A DNA stretch of 10,406 nucleotides from an uncultured euryarchaeote (GCA_937876055.1 CALEIW010000228.1:1-10406), one strand, 5' to 3'. Counted from the first letter of the stretch, positions 1-7,174 are shown. Program-made: numbers and translations. Notes: generated by a model not told the origin, from the sequence alone.

Positions 1-828
1 TGTGAGTAGTTGTAATTCAGGGCCTTGAATATCGATGGTGATTGTGGAGCCACGAGTAAAATGGGTTTCATCCCAGCCATCACTGACAACATATCCACGA
101 TGCATATCGCTTGTCATAACTGTAGGCTGTTGTGTCCATTCCCAGTATGAACCATCCTCCTTTCTTTCTCTTCGAGGTAAATCTCTAGCCACGAAAAGGT
201 AGTGACTGTCAACTTCCGATAGAGGGAAGGTGGTCCCTTCGATATCGACAACATGGCGATACCAGGCACCTTGGCCTAGGAAAGTTGAGAAGAGGCAACC
301 GGATGAATATTGTTTACAATCGACATTTTGTCCTCGTTGGATTCTGTATTTCGAAGGTTGATATTGGTGTGTATTTGCGACCAACAAATCGTTCAATGCA
401 GGGTCACAACGGATTTTATTTCCGCTTGTAGTTTCAATCTCAGCCTGCAACCTTGGTAGCCGATTAACGATTGCAGCCCCTTCAATTGCAGAGCGAATAT
501 CAGCTGGGAAATTTGTCGGATCACTACCCATATAGAATCCATATGACCCCTCTTCATCCTCCGACCTTGGATGGGAATTTACTCCCATCACAGGAGTGTC
601 GGAATCCACAGAATGGGCAATTGAAGTTAGGGTCCCATCGCCACCTAATACAACTACCAAATCGCATTCAATGAAATCGGTGCGCCTAACGGTTTCTCTA
701 GCAGAATAATCTACACTAATTCCACGCTCGGTGACAAGAATATCCAATTCGTTTCTGATTGATTCCAGCGCTTGATCATGAACTTCCTCGAAGTTTTTCT
801 TGTAGACTACGAGTATGTTGTCTATCAC
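1..828 (-). CDS. NAD kinase (ATP-NAD kinase family), 3' end cut by the window edge
   Basis: This enzyme phosphorylates NAD+ to NADP+ in the cytoplasm. The minus frame is open for 276 codons from base 828 to base 1 with no stop. Residues 62-66 are GGDGT, the ATP-binding signature of the NAD kinase / diacylglycerol kinase superfamily, preceded by a hydrophobic strand (LVVVL). GVNSHP follows at 82-87, then ALND at 144-147 where the family usually has a substrate-binding NE pair. Residues 175-189 (SSGCLFSTFLGQGAW) stand where most family members have a DG...TGSTAY segment. The GVNxxPxxSE pattern and the GxxAW ending recall the mitochondrial NADK2 branch more than bacterial NadK; this comparison is from memory. 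The start is GTG at 828 or TTG at 831; a TGA lies in frame 18 bases beyond the GTG (844-846), and an AGGGGGT ribosome-binding-like stretch sits just upstream. There is no ATG near the start, so an ATG-only search would miss the gene. Family call is firm; subtype is tentative. Confidence 0.9.
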   Translation of the reverse strand, partial: MIDNILVVYKKNFEEVHDQALESIRNELDILVTERGISVDYSARETVRRTDFIECDLVVVLGGDGTLTSIAHSVDSDTPVMGVNSHPRSEDEEGSYGFYMGSDPTNFPADIRSAIEGAAIVNRLPRLQAEIETTSGNKIRCDPALNDLLVANTHQYQPSKYRIQRGQNVDCKQYSSGCLFSTFLGQGAWYRHVVDIEGTTFPLSEVDSHYLFVARDLPRRERKEDGSYWEWTQQPTVMTSDMHRGYVVSDGWDETHFTRGSTITIDIQGPELQLLT

Positions 829-866
829 CAATATACCCCCTTCTCACTTTAGGCGCAATAATCACT

Positions 867-875
867 CCATATAGG
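867..875 (-). promoter_or_regulatory. Candidate archaeal TATA box for the NAD kinase gene
   Basis: Read on the minus strand the bases are CCTATATGG, about 40 bases upstream of the GTG start. Archaeal transcription usually starts about 25 bases downstream of the TATA box, which would give a leader of roughly 15-20 bases holding the AGGGGGT ribosome-binding-like stretch. The position fits well but the call rests on one short motif. Confidence 0.35.
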
Positions 876-910
876 GGCGACGCAAGGAGTCTGAGACTAT
901 CTTGGGGGTC

Positions 911-928
911 TATTTTAGCCATAATTTA
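911..928 (+). promoter_or_regulatory. Candidate TATA region for the lipoprotein gene
   Basis: The AT-rich stretch TATTTTAGCCATAATTTA lies 52-69 bases upstream of the ATG at 980. If ATAATTTA (921-928) is the TATA box, transcription would start near 950 and leave a leader of about 30 bases. No convincing ribosome-binding site precedes the ATG. The rest of the 829-979 gap between the divergent genes shows nothing else I can name. Confidence 0.22.
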
Positions 929-979
929 CTGACTTGCAAAGCATAGGCTCATCATAGATAAGTTACGGGATTTACCGCA

Positions 980-2035
980 ATGAGGGCGGTGTTGCTGGGG
1001 TTATTGCTGATAATTTCCAGTTCCTCAGGTTGCTTGGAAGTCCCAATCGAATCTTGCGAAGATACCGATTGTTTTCCTTTCAATAATGATCTTCTAAACG
1101 AATTACTTTCAAATCCAAATTCTCTGGATGTTTTGTTACTGGCCTCTGAAAATTCTAAGTTGCGTGTAAAATCCTCCACAACTTACCAAACGGAAACTCA
1201 ACAGGGAGAAATACATTGGAATGTTGCGAAAGATGACGAACAAAATCTTCGTTCAATCGCAATGAGGCTGAGTCTTGGAACCACTTCTATTGATACTGAA
1301 GTTATCGAAGGCACCGAAACCACCAATATTAGATTGGGTAATGTTTGGTATGAAGGAAGGGATGCAATTCCTGACTACAAGGATCCGTTCTATGAAATCG
1401 CCGAACAAGCTACTGAAGACCCTGATGGCTTTTGGCCATCTTTTGGATTTGACACCACATCGATTTCAGATCTTGAATGGACAATAACCCACGACGTCCA
1501 GTCTCTAGAACAGGTGGCAAGTGCTCAAAATGAAACCCATAGCATAATTCTAGTCTTGAAAGGAATGCCTCCTGAACTAATTGGCGTGGAATTGTATGGA
1601 AACGATGATTCGGCTTTTGTTTTGACTATCGAGAAAGGAGACGATGTGCAATTGAACCTTCAACCGGATTTACCTAGAGCGGCAATCGAATTCAACCTTG
1701 AAGCACCGTTGCAATTATCGGATGGAATTACAATCTGGGCAGGGTATGTGCCTCTAGGATTTACCTCCGAGGTTAATCCACTGGAGTTGACTTTCGAGGT
1801 TATCGAATCCGAATCAACCATTGCGGAGTTTAATCTTGCAGATTTGACATCTAACCAAACCGACGTATATGGCGATTGGTGGGAGTTCCTCTATTGGGAT
1901 TATTCAGGAGATGGATATTTTTCCTCCTCTGATTATTACGAGATTCGTACAAATTCGACCAATGTTGTTACAATCAAAACATACGATAGTTGGGCGGATT
2001 CTTGGGCAGGAAACATGACCCATTCCAATGCTTAA
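980..2035 (+). CDS. Secreted lipoprotein of unknown function with a C-terminal EF-hand-like loop
   Basis: I do not recognise the family. The 351-residue product begins with a signal peptide: R2, a hydrophobic core at 3-12, then SSSSG followed by C18, a plausible lipobox, so it is probably exported and lipid-anchored on the outer face of the membrane. Two further cysteines (C26, C31) lie just after the anchor and could form a disulfide. The rest looks like an all-beta extracellular protein, acidic and rich in Asn and Thr, with four N-x-S/T sequons. Residues 307-318 (DYSGDGYFSSSD) fit a calcium-binding EF-hand or dockerin-type loop, with D307, S309, D311, G312 and D318 in place. The N-terminal half, with repeated short strands and an 'NVWYEGRD' turn, faintly recalls LppX/LolA-like lipoprotein folds, but I would not assert that. 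ATG 980 is the only usable start because TAA lies in frame at 959-961. The gene stands alone, 67 bases ahead of the ABC exporter. Confidence 0.8.
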   Translation: MRAVLLGLLLIISSSSGCLEVPIESCEDTDCFPFNNDLLNELLSNPNSLDVLLLASENSKLRVKSSTTYQTETQQGEIHWNVAKDDEQNLRSIAMRLSLGTTSIDTEVIEGTETTNIRLGNVWYEGRDAIPDYKDPFYEIAEQATEDPDGFWPSFGFDTTSISDLEWTITHDVQSLEQVASAQNETHSIILVLKGMPPELIGVELYGNDDSAFVLTIEKGDDVQLNLQPDLPRAAIEFNLEAPLQLSDGITIWAGYVPLGFTSEVNPLELTFEVIESESTIAEFNLADLTSNQTDVYGDWWEFLYWDYSGDGYFSSSDYYEIRTNSTNVVTIKTYDSWADSWAGNMTHSNA

Positions 2036-2102
2036 TCTTCTCTAGACAGAACACCCCACGTATTAGGGCAGATTCAAGCACTGTCCATAGGCAGAGACAG
2101 AC

Positions 2103-3878
2103 ATGTCAGAGCAGAGCCACCCTCTATTGCGCTTGTTAGGGCACTTGAGGGAGTATCGATGGCAGGTATGGCTCGCCTCTTTTTGTTCAATCATGAACAA
2201 GTTTTGGGATCTTGCACCACCAATTCTAATCGGTATGGCAATCGACGTTGTAACGTACAAAGAAGACTCTATGCTTGCCGATTTTGGCTATCCCGACCCT
2301 TATGATCAATTTTTGATATTAGTTGCTCTTACCGTAGTGATTTGGGTCCTTGAATCTCTCTTCGAATATTGGTTTGGAGTATTATGGCGAAATCTCGCTC
2401 AAAATGCTCAACATGAATTGAGAATGGACGCATACGAGCATATTCAAAATCTTGAGATGCAATGGTTTTCCGGCCAAACCACTGGCGGTTTGATGGCAAT
2501 AATGAATGATGATGTCAATCAACTTGAAAGATTCCTTGACCAAGGCGCCAATGACCTGCTTCAGGTTGCAACAACGGTTATCGTAGTCGGAGGAGTGATG
2601 TTTATTCTAGCACCTTCCGTGGCGATTTATGCGATTTTACCAATCCCAATAATTGTCGGTGGCTCGTTTATGTTCCAACGTAGAATTGGTGTTCGATACG
2701 CCAAAGTTCGTAAAGAAGTAGGGGATCTAAATGCACTGCTGAATAACAATTTGAGTGGAATTACCACAATCAAATCATTCACTGCAGAGGAGCGAGAGGT
2801 TGAGCGAGTAGGAGTTGCCTCTCGCTCATATAGAGATGCAAATAGAGATGCAATTCGCCTTTCTGCCTCATTCGTGCCTCTAATTCGGATGGCCATTTTA
2901 TTTGCCTTTACAGCAAATATGCTGGTCGGCGGTTGGTTAGCGCTTGAGGGTGAACTGTCAATTGGAGCTTATTCGATAATCGTCTTCATCACCCAAAGGT
3001 TACTCTGGCCACTAACTCGACTCGGCCAAACTTTCGATTTGTATCAGAGGGCCATGGCATCAACTGACAGAGTTCTGAATCTACTGGATACTCCAATCGG
3101 TCTGGTTGAAGGTGATATTGAATTGGATGATACGAAGGGAGAGATTGCCTTCGACAACATTGGGTTTTCTTATCCCGAAAGAGAATCGGTTCTAGATGGA
3201 GTTTCTCTCAATATTGAGGCAGGCGAGACCATTGGGCTGGTTGGAAGCACAGGATCTGGAAAAACCACTCTTGTTGGTCTTCTTCTTCGCTTCCACGACC
3301 CTCTGCAAGGTTCGGTCAGTCTTGATGGAAATGATGTCAAGGAACTAAAATTAGCCTCACTCAGAGGTTCAATTTCTTTAGTTTCACAAAACACCACCCT
3401 ATTTCCCGGAACGGTTCGAGATAACATCCTCTATGGCAGACCTAGTGCTAGTGAGGAAGAGGTTTTGGAAGCGGCTCGCATAGCAGAGGCTACTAATTTC
3501 ATCAATGAACTTCCTGAGGGTTGGGAGACCGATATCGGTGAAGACGGCCACAGACTTTCTGGCGGCCAGCGTCAACGTTTAGCAATCGCGCGCGCGGTGC
3601 TGAAAGATGCACCAATACTAGTATTCGATGAAGCAACGAGCAATGTCGATAATGAGACAGAGGCAGCATTACAGCGTTCAATTGAAAGAATTTCCACAGA
3701 TAGAACAACCATCATCATCGCCCATCGCCTTTCCACGGTTCGAAATGCAGACAAGATTGCAGTCTTAGACTCTGGCAAGATTACTGAATTAGGTAAGCAT
3801 GAGGAATTGGTTGATGCCGACGGACTATACTCTAGGTTGTGGTCTGTACAAACAGGATTGGCTGCAAGCAATGATTGA
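2103..3878 (+). CDS. ABC exporter half-transporter (MdlB/MsbA/ABCB type, TMD-NBD fusion)
   Basis: This 591-residue protein joins a six-helix transmembrane domain to an ATPase domain, the standard layout of type IV (ABCB-like) exporters that work as dimers. Hydrophobic segments lie near residues 21-50, 68-95, 152-170, 172-190, 258-280 and 286-305. The nucleotide-binding domain is complete: A-loop Y357, Walker A GSTGSGKTT (381-389), Q-loop Q429, signature LSGGQ (485-489), Walker B ILVFDE (505-510) with catalytic E510, and the H-loop histidine H541. All ATP-hydrolysis residues are intact, so it could act as a homodimer; no partner half-transporter is visible here. The substrate (lipid, drug or peptide) cannot be told. 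ATG 2103 is the first possible start because TAG lies in frame at 2088-2090. The hotdog thioesterase begins 9 bases after its stop, which indicates co-transcription. Confidence 0.95.
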   Translation: MSEQSHPLLRLLGHLREYRWQVWLASFCSIMNKFWDLAPPILIGMAIDVVTYKEDSMLADFGYPDPYDQFLILVALTVVIWVLESLFEYWFGVLWRNLAQNAQHELRMDAYEHIQNLEMQWFSGQTTGGLMAIMNDDVNQLERFLDQGANDLLQVATTVIVVGGVMFILAPSVAIYAILPIPIIVGGSFMFQRRIGVRYAKVRKEVGDLNALLNNNLSGITTIKSFTAEEREVERVGVASRSYRDANRDAIRLSASFVPLIRMAILFAFTANMLVGGWLALEGELSIGAYSIIVFITQRLLWPLTRLGQTFDLYQRAMASTDRVLNLLDTPIGLVEGDIELDDTKGEIAFDNIGFSYPERESVLDGVSLNIEAGETIGLVGSTGSGKTTLVGLLLRFHDPLQGSVSLDGNDVKELKLASLRGSISLVSQNTTLFPGTVRDNILYGRPSASEEEVLEAARIAEATNFINELPEGWETDIGEDGHRLSGGQRQRLAIARAVLKDAPILVFDEATSNVDNETEAALQRSIERISTDRTTIIIAHRLSTVRNADKIAVLDSGKITELGKHEELVDADGLYSRLWSVQTGLAASND

Positions 3879-3887
3879 GGTTGAAAT

Positions 3888-4304
3888 ATGACTGATGAAT
3901 TAAGTGCTCCAAAATTAACTAAATTGGCGGAAACAATAGGATTTGAGATAACTGAATTTACCCCTGGTAAGTGTATAGTTGAATTAACGATTAGAGAAGA
4001 CCATCTAAACGCCGGAGGCGTAGCCCATGGAGGACTACATGCTACATTGTTAGATACAGCGATGGGGGGGACATTGGTGACTACTTTACCAAAAGAAGAG
4101 TGGTGTGCTACAGCACAATTGGATCTATCATATCTCGAACCAGCTTACGTTGGTTCTCATCTTACTGCGGTTGGCGAAGTAGTCCGCAGAGGGCGAAATT
4201 TAGCCCATTTACAAGGTGAAATTACAGACCAAAATGGAAAGAAAATTGCTCACGCAAGAGGCACTTGGGCGGTCTGGGAAAAGAAACCAAGTAGTCTTGT
4301 TTGA
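3888..4304 (+). CDS. PaaI-like hotdog-fold acyl-CoA thioesterase
   Basis: At 138 residues this is the usual length of a single-hotdog thioesterase of the PaaI/YbgC-like 4HBT superfamily, which hydrolyses acyl- or aryl-CoA thioesters in the cytoplasm, normally as a tetramer. The diagnostic segment is at 39-60: H39-L-N41, then GGVAHGG (43-49), then LLD56TAMG. N41, H47 and D56 occupy the positions that build the active site in PaaI-type enzymes. A second conserved stretch, LDLSYLEPAYVGSHLTA, forms the later beta strands. The start ATG follows GAGGTTGAAAT, a fair ribosome-binding site, 9 bases after the ABC exporter stop, so the two genes are probably translated from one transcript. A run of seven G lies at 4064-4070 inside the gene, but the frame is intact. 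The acyl substrate is unknown; the thiolase further down makes acyl-CoA housekeeping plausible. Confidence 0.88.
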   Translation: MTDELSAPKLTKLAETIGFEITEFTPGKCIVELTIREDHLNAGGVAHGGLHATLLDTAMGGTLVTTLPKEEWCATAQLDLSYLEPAYVGSHLTAVGEVVRRGRNLAHLQGEITDQNGKKIAHARGTWAVWEKKPSSLV

Positions 4305-4328
4305 TTTGATTATGACGGCAAAGGATTG

Positions 4329-4688
4329 ATGATGGCCCACTCATTCGCCTATTTGATGGCAAGGGCTGACTCTCTGATTTTCTTCCTTACTGGATTTGCA
4401 CAATTAATCATTGCATCAGAAATAGAAACTGCACTAGTGGCAGCCATTCTCCAAGGCACTGGTAGTGGTATGCTGGCTTTAGGAGTGTATTTCCTGATAT
4501 TTGTCGCTAGAAACCACAAAGAATTTTCAGATAGATACTCCAAATCTGAAAAGACTCTCTTACTTCGAGATCCAGAAACTGGACAATTGAGAAGAGTAGA
4601 TGATACTCCCGTGGCAAGTAAGGCGTTGATGTACGGAGGTCCAACAGCCCTAACTTTCTTGGCTGCCCTATTCTGGTTGGCTAATTGA
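4329..4688 (+). CDS. Small membrane protein of unknown function (about 119 residues)
   Basis: I do not recognise this protein. Counting from ATG 4329, hydrophobic segments lie at about 16-30, 35-60 and 99-118, suggesting three membrane helices. Between the second and third is a charged, probably cytoplasmic stretch (61-98) that is rich in Lys, Arg, Asp and Glu and includes the turn LRDPETGQLRRVDD. The start is uncertain: TTG 4326, ATG 4329 and ATG 4332 follow one another in frame, with AAGG at 4321-4324 as a weak ribosome-binding site. The spacing favours one of the two ATGs. It lies 24 bases after the hotdog gene and 24 bases before another small membrane gene in the same frame. The opposite strand is also open across 4349-4978, but that reading has no sensible protein features. 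Confidence 0.72.
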   Translation: MMAHSFAYLMARADSLIFFLTGFAQLIIASEIETALVAAILQGTGSGMLALGVYFLIFVARNHKEFSDRYSKSEKTLLLRDPETGQLRRVDDTPVASKALMYGGPTALTFLAALFWLAN

Positions 4689-4712
4689 GGTGACCTCCTG
4701 TCGAGTAAGGGA

Positions 4713-4970
4713 ATGTCGGACAGAGTTGATGATGTAATCAACAATCCAGCATACGATATGCTTGGGGGGTACCATATTTTCCTTCGAAGGATGTTGATAC
4801 CAATTTTCATTATTCTGATTGCTTTATTGGTATGGACAATTACTGAACCTATTTCCTCATCTCTTACGCGCAAAGTCGTCACTGCGATAATCACAGGACT
4901 ATCTTTAGGCCCTGTGACTAATTTTGATCGTGGGGTCGCGGAATGGCTCAGACGTAGGAATAAAATCTGA
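4713..4970 (+). CDS. Small membrane protein of unknown function (85 residues)
   Basis: I do not recognise this protein. A 25-residue charged and polar N-terminus leads to a strong hydrophobic helix at about 27-45 (LIPIFIILIALLVWTI). A weaker amphipathic or membrane segment follows at about 55-70 (VVTAIITGLSLGPVTN), and the tail is basic (EWLRRRNKI), which by the positive-inside rule would be cytoplasmic. ATG 4713 follows TAAGGGA, a usable ribosome-binding site. The stronger GAGGTGA at 4687-4693 is too far upstream for this start and has no ATG, GTG or TTG at a proper distance. The gene is in the same frame as the membrane gene before it, separated only by its stop and 24 bases, so the two may be one functional pair. 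Confidence 0.66.
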   Translation: MSDRVDDVINNPAYDMLGGYHIFLRRMLIPIFIILIALLVWTITEPISSSLTRKVVTAIITGLSLGPVTNFDRGVAEWLRRRNKI

Positions 4971-5026
4971 ATAATCACCTAAATCCGGCGAAGCAATCAA
5001 AGCAAAATGCCGTTGTGACATAATCA

Positions 5027-5626
5027 ATGGTATCCCTAGACGACTTCAATTTAGTAGAACTTGTTTTCGGTGAATCCGGTTCAACATTAGAATTGATTTT
5101 CGCCGCATCTGCGCTTATTGGAGGGGTTCTTTTCCTCTTTTGGTTCCTATTGATGCTGGTAGGTGGAGTCGGTGAGGGCTTGTTTGAGGGGCTATTTGGA
5201 ATCGAATTCGATATCATGAGTTCTGACGGTGCTTTCGACGCTATGACCTTCCAAGGAGTCATGGCATTCATGATGTTCTTTGGCCTATCAGGATTATACA
5301 CACTAAAGTCCGATGGAGGAGATACGCTTGCTATAGGTGTAGGTGGCGTCGCGGGATTAGCATCGATGTATGGAACTGGAAAAATCTTCCAACTTTTCTT
5401 TTCTTTGGAGGCTAGTGGGAATATCGAAATGGAGCAAGCGATTGGTGAAAAAGGATCGGTTTACCTTCGAATTCCAGAAGGTGATGTGGGCCAAGTTACA
5501 ATCGAAGTTGGAGGTGCCCAGAAGACCTATAATGCAAAATCAGAAGATGGTCAAGGCATAGCCACAGGCGAGTTTATCGAGGTTGTCGATATAATCAGCT
5601 CAACCTTGATTGTTAAGAGAGTTTAG
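5027..5626 (+). CDS. NfeD/YuaF/YqiJ-like membrane protein with C-terminal OB-fold, flotillin partner
   Basis: This 199-residue protein has membrane segments at about 21-48 (strongly hydrophobic, ending in a Gly-rich VGGVGEGLFEGLFG stretch), 75-93 and 98-122. A soluble beta domain follows from about 138 to the end. That domain reads GEKGSVYLRIPEG, then GQVTIEVGG, then GIATGEFIEVVDI and TLIVKRV. This is the spaced Gly/Val pattern of the NfeD-type OB-fold found in YuaF (Bacillus) and YqiJ (E. coli). Those proteins are encoded next to a flotillin and localise with it, and here a flotillin gene follows 85 bases downstream, which strongly supports the call. The start ATG 5027 lacks a strong ribosome-binding site (GTGA at 5015-5018 is the closest). 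No serine protease domain of the long NfeD class is present. Confidence 0.8.
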   Translation: MVSLDDFNLVELVFGESGSTLELIFAASALIGGVLFLFWFLLMLVGGVGEGLFEGLFGIEFDIMSSDGAFDAMTFQGVMAFMMFFGLSGLYTLKSDGGDTLAIGVGGVAGLASMYGTGKIFQLFFSLEASGNIEMEQAIGEKGSVYLRIPEGDVGQVTIEVGGAQKTYNAKSEDGQGIATGEFIEVVDIISSTLIVKRV

Positions 5627-5711
5627 ACCCTGTTTTTCGAAATCGATACTAGACCGCGCCGGCACAGCCTTAATGAGTCAGCAGCGTTTGTGTTGTTACG
5701 GAGCGATTGCT

Positions 5712-7103
5712 ATGGCTGAAGCTGGTGCACTACTAACAATAATGATGTTCGCAACCATACTATTCTTGGTTGCAATTGTAATATTCTTTGCGCAGAGGTA
5801 CAAAAGATGTCCTCCAGACAAGGTAATGGTAGTTTACGGTCGTACCGATAAGGGTAAGGCGAGTAGGACTATACACGGTGGTGCAGCACTTGTATGGCCA
5901 CTTATTCAGGACTACGCCTTCCTTACGCTCACTCCAATCACGATTAACATCGATTTAAGGAATGCTCTTTCGCTCCAGAACATCAGAATTAACGTTCCAT
6001 CAACATTCACCATCGGTGTTTCAACCGAGAAGCAAATTATGGCTAATGCTGCCGAGCGTCTGCTTGGATTGAAACAAATGGATATTGAAGAAATGGCTAA
6101 AGAGATTATTTTCGGTCAACTTCGTCTAACTGTAGCATCCTTGACAATCGAGCAGATTAACCAAGACCGTGATGCATTCCTTGAGTTGACTAGAAAGAAC
6201 GTAGATACAGAATTGCAGAAAGTTGGGCTGTATCTGATTAACGTTAACCTGGTGGATATTACTGACGAATCCGACTATATCGAGAGTATCGGAAAGAAGG
6301 CTGCCTCTACCGCTGTTGAAAATGCACGTGTAGATGTAGCAAACGCAGAGCGTGACGGTGCCGTCGGTGCAGCAGTTGCTAACCGAACCAAGGAGATCGA
6401 GGTTGCAAAGAACCTTGCAGAGGCTGAGAAGGGTCGAAAGACTGCAGAAGCAGATCAGCGTGTTTACGTAGGTCAACAAGAAGCCCTCGCTGTTTCTGGT
6501 GAGAACAGTGCAAAAGCTGAGATAGCCAACTCTGATGCGGATCTTGCAGAAGCCGAAGCATCTGCAAACCAGCGTGCAGAGGTTGCTACCGCTATATCTG
6601 AGGCCGAGATTCAAAAAGCCAAGTTCACAGAAGAAGAAGAGCGTTTGAAGGCTAGCGAAATTGTACGCGAGCAGATTCAGAAACAGCAAATTGAGATTGC
6701 TGCAGAAGCTGAAGCTGAAAGACAACGCCGTATTGCTCGTGGTGAAGCAGATGCGATTCTTGCTCGCTATGAAGCAGAGGCGTCTGGTGTTCAGAAGGTC
6801 CTAGAAGCAAAGGCCGCTGGTTATCAAGGACTAGTTAGCAGTGCTAATGGAGATGCAAAGGCCGCAGCTACACTGCTTATGGTTGAGAAGATTGACCAAA
6901 TGGTATCAGCCCAGGTCGAAGCAATTCGCAACTTGAAGATCGACAGTATCACCGTATGGGACTCAGGCGGAGATGGGGATGGAAGTTCTACTTCGAACTT
7001 TATTTCCAATCTAGTAAAGTCGCTACCACCTCTGCATGACATCGCGTCAAATGCTGGAGTAGACCTACCTGATTACTTGGGTTCAATGTCTGACGACGAT
7101 TGA
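5712..7103 (+). CDS. Flotillin-like SPFH/band-7 membrane scaffold protein
   Basis: Flotillins oligomerise at the inner face of the membrane and organise ordered microdomains. From ATG 5712 the product has 463 residues. A single N-terminal membrane helix lies at 7-26, followed by the SPFH domain at about 32-200 (PPDKVMVVYGRTD near its start, LINVNLVDITDES near its end). A long alanine/glutamate-rich coiled coil runs from about 200 to 360, full of AEA repeats typical of flotillins. The C-terminal part includes ITVWDSGG (413-420) and an acidic SDDD tail. The frame is open upstream to ATG 5610 and ATG 5673. I prefer 5712 because GGAG sits 8 bases before it and the membrane helix then falls at the very N-terminus, as in the family; the longer starts would add a Cys/Arg-rich leader and overlap the NfeD-like gene. 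Arg codon CGT dominates here, unlike in neighbouring genes, suggesting high expression. Confidence 0.92.
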   Translation: MAEAGALLTIMMFATILFLVAIVIFFAQRYKRCPPDKVMVVYGRTDKGKASRTIHGGAALVWPLIQDYAFLTLTPITINIDLRNALSLQNIRINVPSTFTIGVSTEKQIMANAAERLLGLKQMDIEEMAKEIIFGQLRLTVASLTIEQINQDRDAFLELTRKNVDTELQKVGLYLINVNLVDITDESDYIESIGKKAASTAVENARVDVANAERDGAVGAAVANRTKEIEVAKNLAEAEKGRKTAEADQRVYVGQQEALAVSGENSAKAEIANSDADLAEAEASANQRAEVATAISEAEIQKAKFTEEEERLKASEIVREQIQKQQIEIAAEAEAERQRRIARGEADAILARYEAEASGVQKVLEAKAAGYQGLVSSANGDAKAAATLLMVEKIDQMVSAQVEAIRNLKIDSITVWDSGGDGDGSSTSNFISNLVKSLPPLHDIASNAGVDLPDYLGSMSDDD

Positions 7104-7119
7104 ATTTAATCGAGAATCG

Positions 7120-7140
7120 GGCTATCCTTCCGGGATAGTC
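7120..7140. other. Hairpin-forming inverted repeat between flotillin and thiolase genes
   Basis: CTATCC (7122-7127) pairs perfectly with GGATAG (7133-7138) around a five-base loop. The stem extends by one G-T and one G-C pair to 8 bp. It lies 17 bases after the flotillin stop and 35 bases before the thiolase start. No clear T-run follows, so it is not a textbook terminator. It could shield the 3' end of the flotillin mRNA or serve as an operator for the thiolase. The rest of the 71-base gap holds only a ribosome-binding-like GGCGGTAA ahead of the thiolase. Confidence 0.35.
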
Positions 7141-7174
7141 AGCCTCTTGAACGGGTGTTAACTCGGCGGTAACA

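Noticed and set aside
471..674. Plus-strand open frame of 67 codons
   Set aside because: It lies opposite the NAD kinase, whose minus frame carries the GGDGT motif; the plus product looks random and Pro/Gln-rich.
2081..2100. CTGTC...GACAG inverted repeat just before the ABC exporter start
   Set aside because: It has only 5 bp with a 10-base loop, which is expected by chance.
4064..4070. Run of seven G in the thioesterase gene, a possible phase-variation or sequencing-error site
   Set aside because: The frame is intact on both sides, the protein matches the family across the run, and an isolated 7-mer is weak evidence.
4687..4697. GAGGTGACCTC near-palindrome
   Set aside because: The one-base centre cannot form a hairpin, and the sequence is explained by the stop codon followed by a ribosome-binding-like stretch.
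4349..4978. Long open frame on the minus strand (209 codons) opposite the two small membrane genes
   Set aside because: Its translation has no membrane, domain or motif logic. The plus strand shows clear hydrophobic segments, plausible starts and operon spacing, so the minus reading is a shadow.
5610..5711. Longer N-terminus for flotillin from ATG 5610 or 5673
   Set aside because: It would overlap the NfeD-like gene or add a Cys/Arg-rich leader ahead of the membrane helix, which flotillins lack. ATG 5712 has a better ribosome-binding site.
6126..6725. Minus-strand open frame of 199 codons inside the flotillin gene
   Set aside because: The Cys- and Leu-rich translation is the mirror of the Ala/Glu coiled-coil repeats of flotillin and has no recognisable protein character.
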